DNA from: Bacteroidales bacterium
Lineage (GTDB): Bacteria > Bacteroidota > Bacteroidia > Bacteroidales > CAIWKO01
DNA: 64,000 nucleotides
NCBI GenBank assembly: GCA_023228145.1
Contig: JALOBU010000013.1
Span: 35,587 to 99,586 of the forward strand
Reading direction: 5' to 3'
Made by a program: the position numbers and the translations under genes. This document shows positions 17,553 through 26,223 of this stretch, piece by piece. Positions within the stretch are counted from its first letter, which is position 1, and every line of letters starts with the position of its first letter. The notes under the pieces were generated by a model. It searched no databases. It was not told where the DNA came from and was given only the letters and a program-made list of their open reading frames with translations.

Positions 17553-18818
17553 TTATTCCGTCATTTTTTTCCATAACTTCTTACTGAGTTCCCTGGTATG
17601 ATTCGTTACTTCATTTTCATCCACCGTTACCACCTTTCTGTCCTTCACTATCAGCCGCCCGTTGGATATCACATGCTGCACATGTTTTGCTTCAATATTG
17701 AAAATAAAATGCCCATAAAAATTCCGGGTGTTAAAATCAGTAACCGGATTGTAATCCAGCACCACCAGGTTGTTATCATCATCGCCTGTGAAATCATTTT
17801 CCTTAATATAGCGGTGAACATTTCTGAACCGTTGGTATGTCTCAGAATAATCGATCTTGTCGAAATTCTGCCCGACAAAAAAAGTTGTTTTTGCACTTTT
17901 GAGCATATCGCTGTGCATGCCGTCGGTACCGAGCATCACATTCTTTTCAATACCTCTGGAATTAAAAAAACCAACCTTATTGTTTAAGTTGCTATCCGTA
18001 TTTTGTGCAATCCAGGCCCCGGAGTGGTTGATGAGTTTTCTTTCAGAATCGTTGATATGCAGGCAGTGGCTGAGTATGGTTTTTTGCTGGCTCAGCAGGC
18101 CAAAATCGTAAAGCCGTTCTACCACAGTTTTATTATGTTCTTCAAGGCATTGCTGTTGATCCAGCGGATCTTCGGCAACATGTATGTGTATACCTGCATG
18201 GTATTTATCAGTTATTTTTTTTGCGTGCTTCAGCGTACTGTCTGATAAGGTAAATGAAGCATGAAGCCCAACCAGACCCTGACGCTTCGAAAGGTAATCC
18301 TCTGTTTCTTCAAATGATTGGCTTATAGCCTGGACGCCATTGCGGTCTGAAATTTCATAACACAAAAGATGTGAAATGCCAACTTGGTCGAATGCTCTGG
18401 CGATAATTTCCTGCGAACCCTTGATGGCGGCAGGCGAGGAGTGATGGTCGATTACAAAGGTGACACCGTTTTTTGCACAAGCAATTGCTGTGGCGAGTGC
18501 GCTGGCTTCTATCATTTCATTGTCAAGGCATACGTCAAGTGTCCACCAGATATATTGGAGGGTTTCAAGAAAATTTTCCGGAATTTTTTTTGGTGGGTGC
18601 ATACCGGTGGCAAGCGCTGAATACACATGGTGGTGCCCGCAACCGAAAGCATGAGTAACATATTTTCCGGTACAGTCGATCTTTATATCAACGTTATTAT
18701 CCTGTTTTGACGTGAAAACGAGGCGGCCTTTAGGGCTGCTTTCGATAAGGATGTTGCATGGAATGAATTCCAGTGTCTGGTAATCGATGTACGTTGCGTT
18801 GGTTAGCAGGATTGACAT
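17553..18818 (-). CDS. SsnA-like amidohydrolase (putative aminohydrolase)
   Basis: This 421-residue member of the amidohydrolase superfamily is closest in my reading to SsnA, found in purine-catabolic clusters of anaerobes and enterics. Metal ligands are visible in GCGHHHVYSAL (HxH, 62-64), IHIHVAED, ILSHCLHI and MLGTDGMHSD. The segments ENFLETLQYIWWTLD and SVIDHH-like VIDHHSSPAAIKGS match SsnA/chlorohydrolase proteins. It should deaminate or dechlorinate a heterocyclic ring, with the true substrate unknown. It sits 42 bases after the GAPDH-like gene and 19 bases before dihydropyrimidinase on the minus strand. Confidence 0.82.
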   Translation of the reverse strand: MSILLTNATYIDYQTLEFIPCNILIESSPKGRLVFTSKQDNNVDIKIDCTGKYVTHAFGCGHHHVYSALATGMHPPKKIPENFLETLQYIWWTLDVCLDNEMIEASALATAIACAKNGVTFVIDHHSSPAAIKGSQEIIARAFDQVGISHLLCYEISDRNGVQAISQSFEETEDYLSKRQGLVGLHASFTLSDSTLKHAKKITDKYHAGIHIHVAEDPLDQQQCLEEHNKTVVERLYDFGLLSQQKTILSHCLHINDSERKLINHSGAWIAQNTDSNLNNKVGFFNSRGIEKNVMLGTDGMHSDMLKSAKTTFFVGQNFDKIDYSETYQRFRNVHRYIKENDFTGDDDNNLVVLDYNPVTDFNTRNFYGHFIFNIEAKHVQHVISNGRLIVKDRKVVTVDENEVTNHTRELSKKLWKKMTE

Positions 18819-18860
18819 AGGCTGTTTATCGCTTCAAAGTTTGTTATTATTAGTTAATCC

Positions 18861-20114
18861 CTAACGAAGGTATTGATCGACATAGGTCGTCAGTTTTTCA
18901 AGCAGGTTGACATAACTTCCGAATTCATTGTCGTACCAACCGAAGATCTTGGCGTGTGTGACAGGGATGTTGACATCGACCGGATTTTTGATGCCGAATG
19001 TTTTCATTGTGTCGGCAGGAAGCCTGATGAAACCCGTACGGGTATGGCTTTCATGGCCTTCAATGACAATTGCTGCTTTGTATCCGAGGAGGTCGGTGGA
19101 GACATTTTGTTTTTCTGAAAACACCAGCAAGCCTTTCTGCGGGCCTTCTGCGGCATTTTTATATATATTGTTGATGTGTTTCTGGTTGATAATGGGATTG
19201 CCCTTTTCATCCAAGCCTGAATTGAAGGTAATATTCAAAGTGATCAGCGATACCGTGGAAGTCGGTATCCGCACAGAATCAGCCATGAAACCTATTTCCT
19301 GTATCTGTGGAATAATAGATTCCAGTGCTTTTGCTGCACCTGTGGTGGATAAGATTATGTTGTTAAAAACTGACCGGGTTTTGCGGAGGTCGCTGGCTCC
19401 TGCCTTGGGTAAAGCGTCCAGAACGCTTTGTGTCTTGGTGGCCGCATGCACCGTTGACATGGATGCAGTGAGAATCTTTGATGTAAAACGATCTTCCATC
19501 AATGGTTTTATCATGTGTGACAGTCCTGTAGTAGTGCAACTGGCAGCAGAAATAACATGGTGCTTGTGTGGGTCATATTCCAGGTGGTTGATCCCATAGA
19601 CCATCATGATGCTGTCTTCAGGCATTTTTTTTCCGGCTTCTTTAATCTTAAAAGGAGCGCTTACAATTACTTTTTCCGCACCTCCAACCAGATGGCCACG
19701 CAGGCTGCCTTTGGGATTATCGGCGGGAACGGTTGGGTCTACGAACTGACCGGTACAATCAACAACGATCTGTACCTGTTCTTTCTTCCAGGGTATTGAT
19801 GCCGGGTTACGCTCTTCGGTAAGGATTTTTACAGGCATGCCATCAATATCAAAGAGAAATTGTTCCGGGTCAACGACTGTAATAATATCTCTGCGTGATT
19901 TTTGTCCGTACAAAAAATTTCCCAGATCTCCGTATGTAGAATCTGTCCCCAGAGCTTGAACCATATCCTCAATTTTTTTACCTGATTTGCGGCCAAGGTT
20001 AATTACAATTCCTTCAAAATGACGCGTGACCAGCTGGTTCCACAGTGTTAATTTCCCAATACGGCCAAGACTGTTGATGCCAAGATAATTCTTGCTTTTT
20101 ACTTCTGTTTTCAT
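18861..20114 (-). CDS. Divergent, long glyceraldehyde-3-phosphate dehydrogenase
   Basis: At 417 residues this is about 80 longer than classical GAPDH. The NAD-binding start is modified (LGINSLGRIGKLTLWNQL in place of VGINGFGRIG), and about 30 extra residues precede it or interrupt the first lobe. VVDCTGQFVD, KVIVSAPFK, ASCTTTGLSH with catalytic Cys193, STVHAATKTQ with His223, and GWYDNEFGSYVN are all present. The usual SCTTN is SCTTT, so a conserved Asn is replaced. It probably oxidises glyceraldehyde-3-phosphate to 1,3-bisphosphoglycerate, or a related aldehyde. It lies 113 bases downstream of the PPDK-like gene and 42 bases upstream of the SsnA-like gene. A canonical gapA elsewhere in the genome is likely but not visible. 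Confidence 0.85.
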   Translation of the reverse strand: MKTEVKSKNYLGINSLGRIGKLTLWNQLVTRHFEGIVINLGRKSGKKIEDMVQALGTDSTYGDLGNFLYGQKSRRDIITVVDPEQFLFDIDGMPVKILTEERNPASIPWKKEQVQIVVDCTGQFVDPTVPADNPKGSLRGHLVGGAEKVIVSAPFKIKEAGKKMPEDSIMMVYGINHLEYDPHKHHVISAASCTTTGLSHMIKPLMEDRFTSKILTASMSTVHAATKTQSVLDALPKAGASDLRKTRSVFNNIILSTTGAAKALESIIPQIQEIGFMADSVRIPTSTVSLITLNITFNSGLDEKGNPIINQKHINNIYKNAAEGPQKGLLVFSEKQNVSTDLLGYKAAIVIEGHESHTRTGFIRLPADTMKTFGIKNPVDVNIPVTHAKIFGWYDNEFGSYVNLLEKLTTYVDQYLR

Positions 20115-20227
20115 GTTATTGTAATGTTTTTGAAGTTATATATTTTTAATAGTTATTATAGATTTATATTATTTATTAAGATTACGAAATTAATCCTCAT
20201 TGCTGTATCTAAGTATTTTATTTCTTA

Positions 20228-23200
20228 TCATTCCGGCATTATCAAAGGATAATGCCCCTTATAAATATTGCCAAATGTTCCATCGATGGCGATCTCATCT
20301 CCTACATTTAACACTTGTTTTTTAATCACACATTTTTTCTCTCGTTCGTACACCACAAGGTCTGTACAATTGACGATACATATCTTTCCCAATCGGGCGG
20401 CTGTCACTGCAGCATGTGAAGTAGCTCCACCCCTTGCTGTTAATAAACCGTCGCATCCGAATATGATGCCGATATCGTCGGGGACAGTGTCCGGCCTGAC
20501 AAGTATAAGTTTTTTATCAGGGTATTTCTTTCTCAAATTTTTCATATCCTCGGTATCGAAAATCAGAATGCCATTCATGGCGCCGCCTCCAATTCCGATA
20601 CCTTGTCCGAGTAGTTTGGTTTTAGCTCCCGAAAGTGCAAATTGTTGCGCTTTGTCTTTGGATCGCACATCCTGGTCGCGGGTTTGAAGAATGTAAAAAT
20701 CTTCCATCCGTTCTGATTCAAAGGTAAACTCGATCTCCTGGTGGCCAAATCCATGTTTTTCCGTAAGCTGACAAGCAATATCGTAAATCCGTTTGTAAAT
20801 CTGTGGGAAATTTTCTTCAAGGGATTTTTCTTTTGCCGGGCCATGAGCCTGGTTACGCGAAATAGGAAGTACGTGAACCAGTCCGCCAACCACATCTTCA
20901 CCCTGGCTGACCAGCGAGTAGTCGCCATACAAATGCACTCCTGGTTTATTTAAATGCGGATTATGTGTGAATACCACGCCCGTACCTGAAGTATAATTGA
21001 TGTTTCCCAGAACCATTTTTTGAATGACGACAGCCGTGCCCCATTCATCAGCAATTTGCAAATGTTTACGATACACATTGGCGCGGTCGGAGTTCCACGA
21101 ATCAAAGACATTAAGAATAGCCTGCCGAACCTGTGGAAAGACTTCTTCCTCAATGTGTATGTGGTTTTGTTTTAAAACTTCGCGATAAGCAAAAGAAATC
21201 TCCTTCATCTGTGCAGGGGTGAACTGAACCTTTTGGTTTACTTTATACAAAGTTTTAAAATCAATCATGATCTGATCAAAAGTATCACGTGATAATCCTG
21301 ATGCCATTCCCCAGCTTTGAAGAAACCTTCGATAACAATCCCAGGATGTCCATCCATAATTTGGCTGTTTGCTGAGTGATTCGATGATTTGCTCATTGAT
21401 ACCCACATTTAAAAAAGTATTCATGGCCCCAGGCATGGAAACAGCCGTGCCCGATCGCACGGAGAGCATCAGTGGGTTAAGAGGGTTTCCGAACTCTCTG
21501 TTTGTCAATTTTTCCAGTTTTTTAATTTGTGCCAAGACCATATTATCAATCTCACGGCTCATTATTTTATTCTGGAGAATAGTCTCTTTTCTGCGAAATA
21601 CCTCTGTGGTAATAACAAAACCATGCGGAACAGGATAACCCAGAGAGTATAGCTTCTTTAAATAATAGGCTTTAGATCCGATATACACCTGATTATCGAT
21701 ATTTTTAGATTGGTCATATAGTGTACTAATTACCATGTCGGGGTTATATGACATGATGTCGCGGATCTTGTCGATGCTGAAATTATCGACCATATTTCTT
21801 AAAGAGGTCAGCACAGCTGCGATAAAATTGTCCAGGCTCTGCAACATAAAAGAGGATGAAAGCATATCCCGATAAAAAGCCTCCGATTGAGCATGAAGGA
21901 AATTCTGTCCATCAGGGCCAGGATCGTTATGGTTAGCACGCATTTGTGGCACTATCATTTTCAGGACTTCTTCATAAGGCCTGAAAAAATATTTGTTGAT
22001 GATCTCACGTATGTTATCTCCCATGAAACCAAAAATATTGGTATACTGACTGAGTGAAAAACTTTGTGATTTTAGGCTGTAACTGAACATGCTCAGGTTG
22101 GAATTAAATGCCGTATTTTCAATACCATCAAGCAGGAGTCCCTCTTTATAAAGCTCCATAACAGAATCGATTTTTTCAAGGGTCTTTGCTGTAATATAAT
22201 TCAGGTTGATTGATTTAACCCACTCTTCCATAATCACGAGGGCGGCCTGTTCTAATTTATAGATCAGTCCCAGCGCTTCAAAACGCCGTTCATGGTATTC
22301 ACCATACATGGACGGAATACCAAATGCTACATGCCTTTTATGATAAATATTTTCCCAACCTTCAGTTTTTTCATCATTAAGGATGATTTTTTTGAGTATG
22401 GCGATAAAATTGAATATATACTTCAGTGAGGCCTCCCGGTTCTTTTTGGTCAACGAATCTTCAAGCAAATCAACATCACCAAGCGGGATAAAATTATATT
22501 TACGTACGCTTTTTGTAATGTTAACAGCACTAAATGAATATTTTTCAATGAGAATATAGTATAGGCGGCATAACATCATCAACCTTTTCTTGTTTACCAG
22601 CGACTCCCCGGTGATCGTACTGACCCATTTGTCGATCTTGTCAGGGTGCTCCTCTAATAAGTTGGCTGCATTTTTAACATGAGCTTTTTCAGCTACCTTC
22701 GCTATGAGGTTTTGCATTGGCAACACCCATTTCCCTTTCAAATCAATGCTTTCCATTACGTCTGCCGGTAATAAAGGTTTTAGTATTGCTATATCTCCAT
22801 TTACCCAAAAATTGAATATCTTTTGTGTAAGTGTTATATGGGTGTTGTTGCTTTCAATATGTACCAATTTGCGCAGAAAGTGAATCAGTTTATCCTGACG
22901 GGCTGTAAGCTCATCAATAGCAGTTGTGATATCCCTTAGTTCGCCTTCAGCACCAATTTCGTTAAAATATACAGGAAATATTCTGCAAAGTTGTTTAATC
23001 ATTCTGAAGTATGGGTGAATATCCGAATTCAACAATGCAGTAACATCTTTCTGGAAAAGATCCGTGTCGAAAATAAAAATGCCTTTCAGTTTCAGGTTTA
23101 CAGTAAGTGCGGCAATCAGCCTAGAATATTTGTCCGGCGCCGTTTCAAACAATTCAAGCCATACCCTTATATTTTTTATATGGCTGGGGTCAACCATAGT

Positions 23201-24316
23201 GCGCCACTCGGTGCTGAGTCTTAACTGGCCGGGAGCAACAAACGGTAAAGCAATTAATTTTTGTACAAATTTCAGTATGATTTCTTCATGGTTGTAATGG
23301 ATAATTTCTTTGCCCATCGTAGAAATGCAGTCAAGAACAGTAGAACTATGTTCTTTATGCAATTCATGGAAAAGCGAAAAAATATTATCCATAAATGGTC
23401 CGACCTGTTCGGGTTTAATTTCTGAAAATATTTTTCTTATCAAGCTGTTCAGGTCTACAAGTAGCTTGTTTTTAATATGCGCCATCCCCGGCATATGCAT
23501 GAGGTACAAAATAAAATAAAACCGGTCGGTGATAACATCAAAAGCATCCGTGTGTTTTGAGAAATAATCTGTTAGCTCAAGAAATAGCGGAAGTTCTTTG
23601 TCGAGTTCCTCAAAATTTTTTATGCTTCCCCACTTTTTGATAAGCTTGTCAAAAAATGGTTTTCCAATGTTTTTCAGTTCCCTGTTAAAGTCTTTGCTTA
23701 AATATTCTCTGTTTTTATTATACCATATTTCAACATCCGAAGTTTCTGCCCAGAAATGGATCACTTTTCCCGCAAGGGTGTGTAACAAAAGAAAAAAATC
23801 ATCTCCGAGAATTTCATGGACATGTAAAATGCCAAGCTGGTTCTTAATGAACGTTGAATTACGGAGCACGACCGGATGGTTTTCCGAAACCCATTTATTC
23901 ACAATACTGAGACCATCTCTCACTAAATCCACATCTGGTTTATCCTGCTTGGCATTTAATGCAAGGTATTCAATAAGTGTGGGGAATACTGTTTCAAAAA
24001 CATCACTTTTCTTATTTTTTTCAAGGCTTTCCTGAAAAATATCCAGAATGATCCTGAGGGCTTTATCATTTTCACTACATTGAGAGTAAAACCAGAAGTC
24101 GCCGAGGAAAATTCGCCTCAGGTCATCGCTGATCAACTTCTGGTTAGCATAAGTATGGTGGTATTCATTGAAAAAAATCAATGTACGTTCATGGATTCCC
24201 CAGTAATTGGTTGAAAGCCCTAACAACCATTCGTATTTTTCTTCAAAAACAATTTCACTTTGCTGAGTTTGTGTGAGATTGACTTCAAGTGCTTTAGACT
24301 GTAATGGCTCTTTCAT
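20228..24316 (-). CDS. PPDK-like ATP-grasp/phosphohistidine protein with large novel N-terminus, no TIM barrel
   Basis: In this 1362-residue protein, residues about 875-1240 are a pyruvate,phosphate dikinase-type ATP-grasp domain: YIGSKAYYLKKLYSLGYPVP, then SVRSGTAVSMPGAMNTFLNVG near 950-970, and YGWTSWDCYRRFLQ. The swivelling His domain follows (1240-1362), with the phosphorylatable His1301 in TARGGATSHAAVTAARLGK, and the protein ends at IDGTFGNIYKGHYP. The PEP/pyruvate TIM barrel that should follow in PPDK or PEP synthase is absent, so the phosphoryl acceptor is unknown. Residues 1-870 are helix-rich with no motif I recognise. It lies upstream of the GAPDH-like gene and probably heads an operon. 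Rifampin phosphotransferase and glucan-water dikinase show that such modules can serve other acceptors. Confidence 0.85.
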   Translation of the reverse strand: MKEPLQSKALEVNLTQTQQSEIVFEEKYEWLLGLSTNYWGIHERTLIFFNEYHHTYANQKLISDDLRRIFLGDFWFYSQCSENDKALRIILDIFQESLEKNKKSDVFETVFPTLIEYLALNAKQDKPDVDLVRDGLSIVNKWVSENHPVVLRNSTFIKNQLGILHVHEILGDDFFLLLHTLAGKVIHFWAETSDVEIWYNKNREYLSKDFNRELKNIGKPFFDKLIKKWGSIKNFEELDKELPLFLELTDYFSKHTDAFDVITDRFYFILYLMHMPGMAHIKNKLLVDLNSLIRKIFSEIKPEQVGPFMDNIFSLFHELHKEHSSTVLDCISTMGKEIIHYNHEEIILKFVQKLIALPFVAPGQLRLSTEWRTMVDPSHIKNIRVWLELFETAPDKYSRLIAALTVNLKLKGIFIFDTDLFQKDVTALLNSDIHPYFRMIKQLCRIFPVYFNEIGAEGELRDITTAIDELTARQDKLIHFLRKLVHIESNNTHITLTQKIFNFWVNGDIAILKPLLPADVMESIDLKGKWVLPMQNLIAKVAEKAHVKNAANLLEEHPDKIDKWVSTITGESLVNKKRLMMLCRLYYILIEKYSFSAVNITKSVRKYNFIPLGDVDLLEDSLTKKNREASLKYIFNFIAILKKIILNDEKTEGWENIYHKRHVAFGIPSMYGEYHERRFEALGLIYKLEQAALVIMEEWVKSINLNYITAKTLEKIDSVMELYKEGLLLDGIENTAFNSNLSMFSYSLKSQSFSLSQYTNIFGFMGDNIREIINKYFFRPYEEVLKMIVPQMRANHNDPGPDGQNFLHAQSEAFYRDMLSSSFMLQSLDNFIAAVLTSLRNMVDNFSIDKIRDIMSYNPDMVISTLYDQSKNIDNQVYIGSKAYYLKKLYSLGYPVPHGFVITTEVFRRKETILQNKIMSREIDNMVLAQIKKLEKLTNREFGNPLNPLMLSVRSGTAVSMPGAMNTFLNVGINEQIIESLSKQPNYGWTSWDCYRRFLQSWGMASGLSRDTFDQIMIDFKTLYKVNQKVQFTPAQMKEISFAYREVLKQNHIHIEEEVFPQVRQAILNVFDSWNSDRANVYRKHLQIADEWGTAVVIQKMVLGNINYTSGTGVVFTHNPHLNKPGVHLYGDYSLVSQGEDVVGGLVHVLPISRNQAHGPAKEKSLEENFPQIYKRIYDIACQLTEKHGFGHQEIEFTFESERMEDFYILQTRDQDVRSKDKAQQFALSGAKTKLLGQGIGIGGGAMNGILIFDTEDMKNLRKKYPDKKLILVRPDTVPDDIGIIFGCDGLLTARGGATSHAAVTAARLGKICIVNCTDLVVYEREKKCVIKKQVLNVGDEIAIDGTFGNIYKGHYPLIMPE

Positions 24317-24656
24317 TTCATCAAGTGTTGAAAAACCGTATTTCCTGTCAAAGTTCGTAAATATTTTTGACTCGTAATTGATTACTGTTAAATAATTTAA
24401 TATAAGATACAGGCTGTTACTTTTATTAGTTTCACCTGCATATTCTTAAAAAAAAATAGTGGGTCGTATGATAAAAGAATTTTAGGATATTCAATGATAA
24501 AAAGAGGTTATTTTGTTATATATTCCAATAGTTTTTGCCCGATTCAGTGTATATACAACAAAAACAAGACTGGCGTTATTAAAATATATAAATATACATA
24601 TATAAATCAAAAATGCTTAATTTTGTCATAGAATTATTAACTAAAATTTAAAAACA
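24317..24656. other. Divergent intergenic region, 340 bases
   Basis: This AT-rich gap separates the start of the PPDK-like gene (minus) from the small lipoprotein gene (plus). The only convincing signal is a TAATTTTG box at 24618-24625 for the plus gene. I see no ORF, no structured RNA and no long inverted repeat. Confidence 0.6.
24618..24625 (+). promoter_or_regulatory. -7 element of the small lipoprotein gene
   Basis: TAATTTTG fits TAnnTTTG and lies 31 bases before the ATG at 24657. No TTG occurs at the ideal upstream spacing. Confidence 0.5.
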
Positions 24657-24848
24657 ATGAAAAAATTTTTAATGCTACTTGCATGCGCATTTATGCTTAC
24701 ATCCTGTGGCGGTGGTGCTACTGATGAAGTTCAGACTGACACTATAGTTTCGCCTGAAATGCAGCAGATTGAAAAGTCTTCTGCCGATATTAAAACACAG
24801 TCGGAAGACCTGAACAAAAAAGCAGACAGCTTATTAAACAACATTTAA
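24657..24848 (+). CDS. Small lipoprotein
   Basis: The 63-residue protein starts with a lipoprotein signal (MKKFLMLLACAFMLTSCGGG); the lipobox LTSC puts the lipidated Cys at residue 17. The mature 47 residues are acidic and predicted helical (MQQIEKSSADIKTQSEDLNKKADSLLNNI), with heptad-like spacing that suggests a short coiled coil. It may be a Braun-type or structural envelope lipoprotein, but no family is recognised. The next gene starts 11 bases after its stop, so both are probably translated from one mRNA. Confidence 0.8.
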   Translation: MKKFLMLLACAFMLTSCGGGATDEVQTDTIVSPEMQQIEKSSADIKTQSEDLNKKADSLLNNI

Positions 24849-24859
24849 ATCTTATTACC

Positions 24860-25423
24860 ATGAAAAAAGCATTGATTTTCACATTAGTTTGCGGGTTGAT
24901 ATTTGGAACAAACTTATACGCCCAGCATGGCTCTGGTAAAGAGAACAATAAAACCGACAAAGAGAAATCCGACAAGATAAAAGATAACAAAGAACAGGCT
25001 AACAAGGTTACCGGGCAGGGGCAGGATAAAGATAAGGGCAACCAGGGTCAGAATAAAGACAAAGAAACCCAGGGAAAAGGCCATGCCTACGGTAAAGATA
25101 AAGACAGCCTGCAGGGTAGGGAGTTCGGACAGAACAGGGCAAATGAGGCCAAATCAAAAAATGATAAAGAAGCGGTTACAAATACCCAAACCAACATAGA
25201 TCAGGTTAGTAAAACCAACGATGACACAAAAGCCAAGATAAAAGAAGCAAAAGACAAGCTGGAGCAAAAGAAAAAAGATAAAAAAATCTCAGAAGCTGAA
25301 TATGCAAAGAAGAAAAAAGAACTGGAAGATATGGAAAAACAAGTGGATGATTTACAGAAAAAAAATAATGATGTGAAAAGCAACCTGGACAAGCAGAAAG
25401 AGACTCAGACAAAAACAAAATAA
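24860..25423 (+). CDS. Secreted, highly charged coiled-coil protein
   Basis: This 187-residue protein has a clear signal peptide (MKKALIFTLVCGLIFGTNLYAQ). The mature part is extremely hydrophilic. Residues about 25-100 are rich in Lys, Asp, Gln, Asn and Gly with QGQDKDKGNQGQNKDKE-like repeats; residues 110-185 form a continuous charged helix (KAKIKEAKDKLEQKKKDKKI, then AEYAKKKKELEDMEKQVDDL). It may be a periplasmic spacer or scaffold working with the lipoprotein before it. No enzymatic motif is seen. Its stop codon abuts the stop of the convergent methylase gene with no gap, and its terminator lies inside that neighbour. Confidence 0.78.
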   Translation: MKKALIFTLVCGLIFGTNLYAQHGSGKENNKTDKEKSDKIKDNKEQANKVTGQGQDKDKGNQGQNKDKETQGKGHAYGKDKDSLQGREFGQNRANEAKSKNDKEAVTNTQTNIDQVSKTNDDTKAKIKEAKDKLEQKKKDKKISEAEYAKKKKELEDMEKQVDDLQKKNNDVKSNLDKQKETQTKTK

Positions 25424-26167
25424 TTACCTGGATATTAAAAACACGGAAGGCCGTTTGTGAAAATCAAACGGCTTTTTTTTCCAGATTTTAATTGCTTCAG
25501 AAATAATTTTTTGGGATGGCAATGTGATATCAGCAGCCATACATAACATGGTGTCATCACAGCAGTTTTCAAGAATCGTCTGCAATAACTGGTTATTGCG
25601 ATATGGAGTTTCAATAAAGATCTGTGTCTGCTGGTTTTGGTTGGCTTTTTGTTCGAGTTGTCTGATTTTTTTTGCCCTAATGTTTTTGTCAACAGGCAAA
25701 TATCCATGAAAAGCAAAATTCTGCCCGTTAAAACCCGAAGCTATAAGTGCAAGCATGATGGAAGAAGGGCCTGTTAATGGGATAACTTCTATTCCACGCC
25801 GGTGCGCTTCAGCTACAATTTCACTTCCGGGGTCTGCGACACAGGGCAATCCGGCTTCCGAAAGAAGTGCGACATCTTTTCCTGCCAACAAGGGATAAAT
25901 AAAATCCTGTAAGTATGTTTTCAGGGTGTGCTCATTATAAACGAGAAATTCCAGACTGTCAATATCAATTTCTTTATGAAGCTTTTTCAGGAAACGCCTT
26001 GCTGTTTTGAGTTCTTCAACTATAAAAACTTTAGTGCTCAATACTCGTTGTTGAACGTGTTGTGGTATAACATCTGCGATATCTGATTCGTTTCCTAATA
26101 ATGAAGGTATCAGGTATAGTTTTCCTTTCCCTGAGCTTATATCTGAATGTATAATGTTTTTTGGCAT
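25424..26167 (-). CDS. RsmI-like SAM-dependent methyltransferase (tetrapyrrole methylase fold)
   Basis: The 247-residue protein has the tetrapyrrole-methylase fold used by RsmI, which 2'-O-methylates C1402 of 16S rRNA. Visible are KLYLIPSLLGN at the start, VALLSEAGLPCVADPGSEIV (equivalent to the RsmI SDAGTPxxSDPG loop), VIPLTGPSSIMLALIASGF and IFIETPYRN. Compared with classical RsmI it lacks the usual N-terminal LVATPIGNL, having IPSLLGN, so it is the second RsmI-like type often seen in Bacteroidota and its target may differ. The 3' end overlaps a terminator used by the convergent gene. A CAAATATA on the plus strand (TATATTTG on the minus) supplies a -7 box. Confidence 0.82.
   Translation of the reverse strand: MPKNIIHSDISSGKGKLYLIPSLLGNESDIADVIPQHVQQRVLSTKVFIVEELKTARRFLKKLHKEIDIDSLEFLVYNEHTLKTYLQDFIYPLLAGKDVALLSEAGLPCVADPGSEIVAEAHRRGIEVIPLTGPSSIMLALIASGFNGQNFAFHGYLPVDKNIRAKKIRQLEQKANQNQQTQIFIETPYRNNQLLQTILENCCDDTMLCMAADITLPSQKIISEAIKIWKKKPFDFHKRPSVFLISR
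25450..25480 (+). terminator. Terminator for the plus-strand pair, inside the convergent methylase gene
   Basis: GCCGTTTG (25450-25457) and CAAACGGC (25465-25472) form an 8-bp stem, followed by eight T. It sits wholly within the last codons of the minus-strand methylase, where it encodes part of a Lys/Phe/His-rich tail. Confidence 0.85.
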
Positions 26168-26196
26168 AAGATTTGATAGTCAAAGTGTTTTCAAAA

Positions 26197-26204
26197 CAAA
26201 TATA
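26197..26204 (-). promoter_or_regulatory. -7 element of the RsmI-like gene
   Basis: Read on the minus strand the box is TATATTTG, an exact TAnnTTTG, 29 bases before the ATG at 26167. No good -33 TTG is found at the ideal spacing. Confidence 0.5.
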
Positions 26205-26223
26205 AATTAAAACTGCCAGCTTT

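Noticed and set aside
24317..24656. Riboswitch or small RNA in the 340-base gap before the small lipoprotein
   Set aside because: No stable stems or known conserved cores could be seen; only a -7 box stands out.
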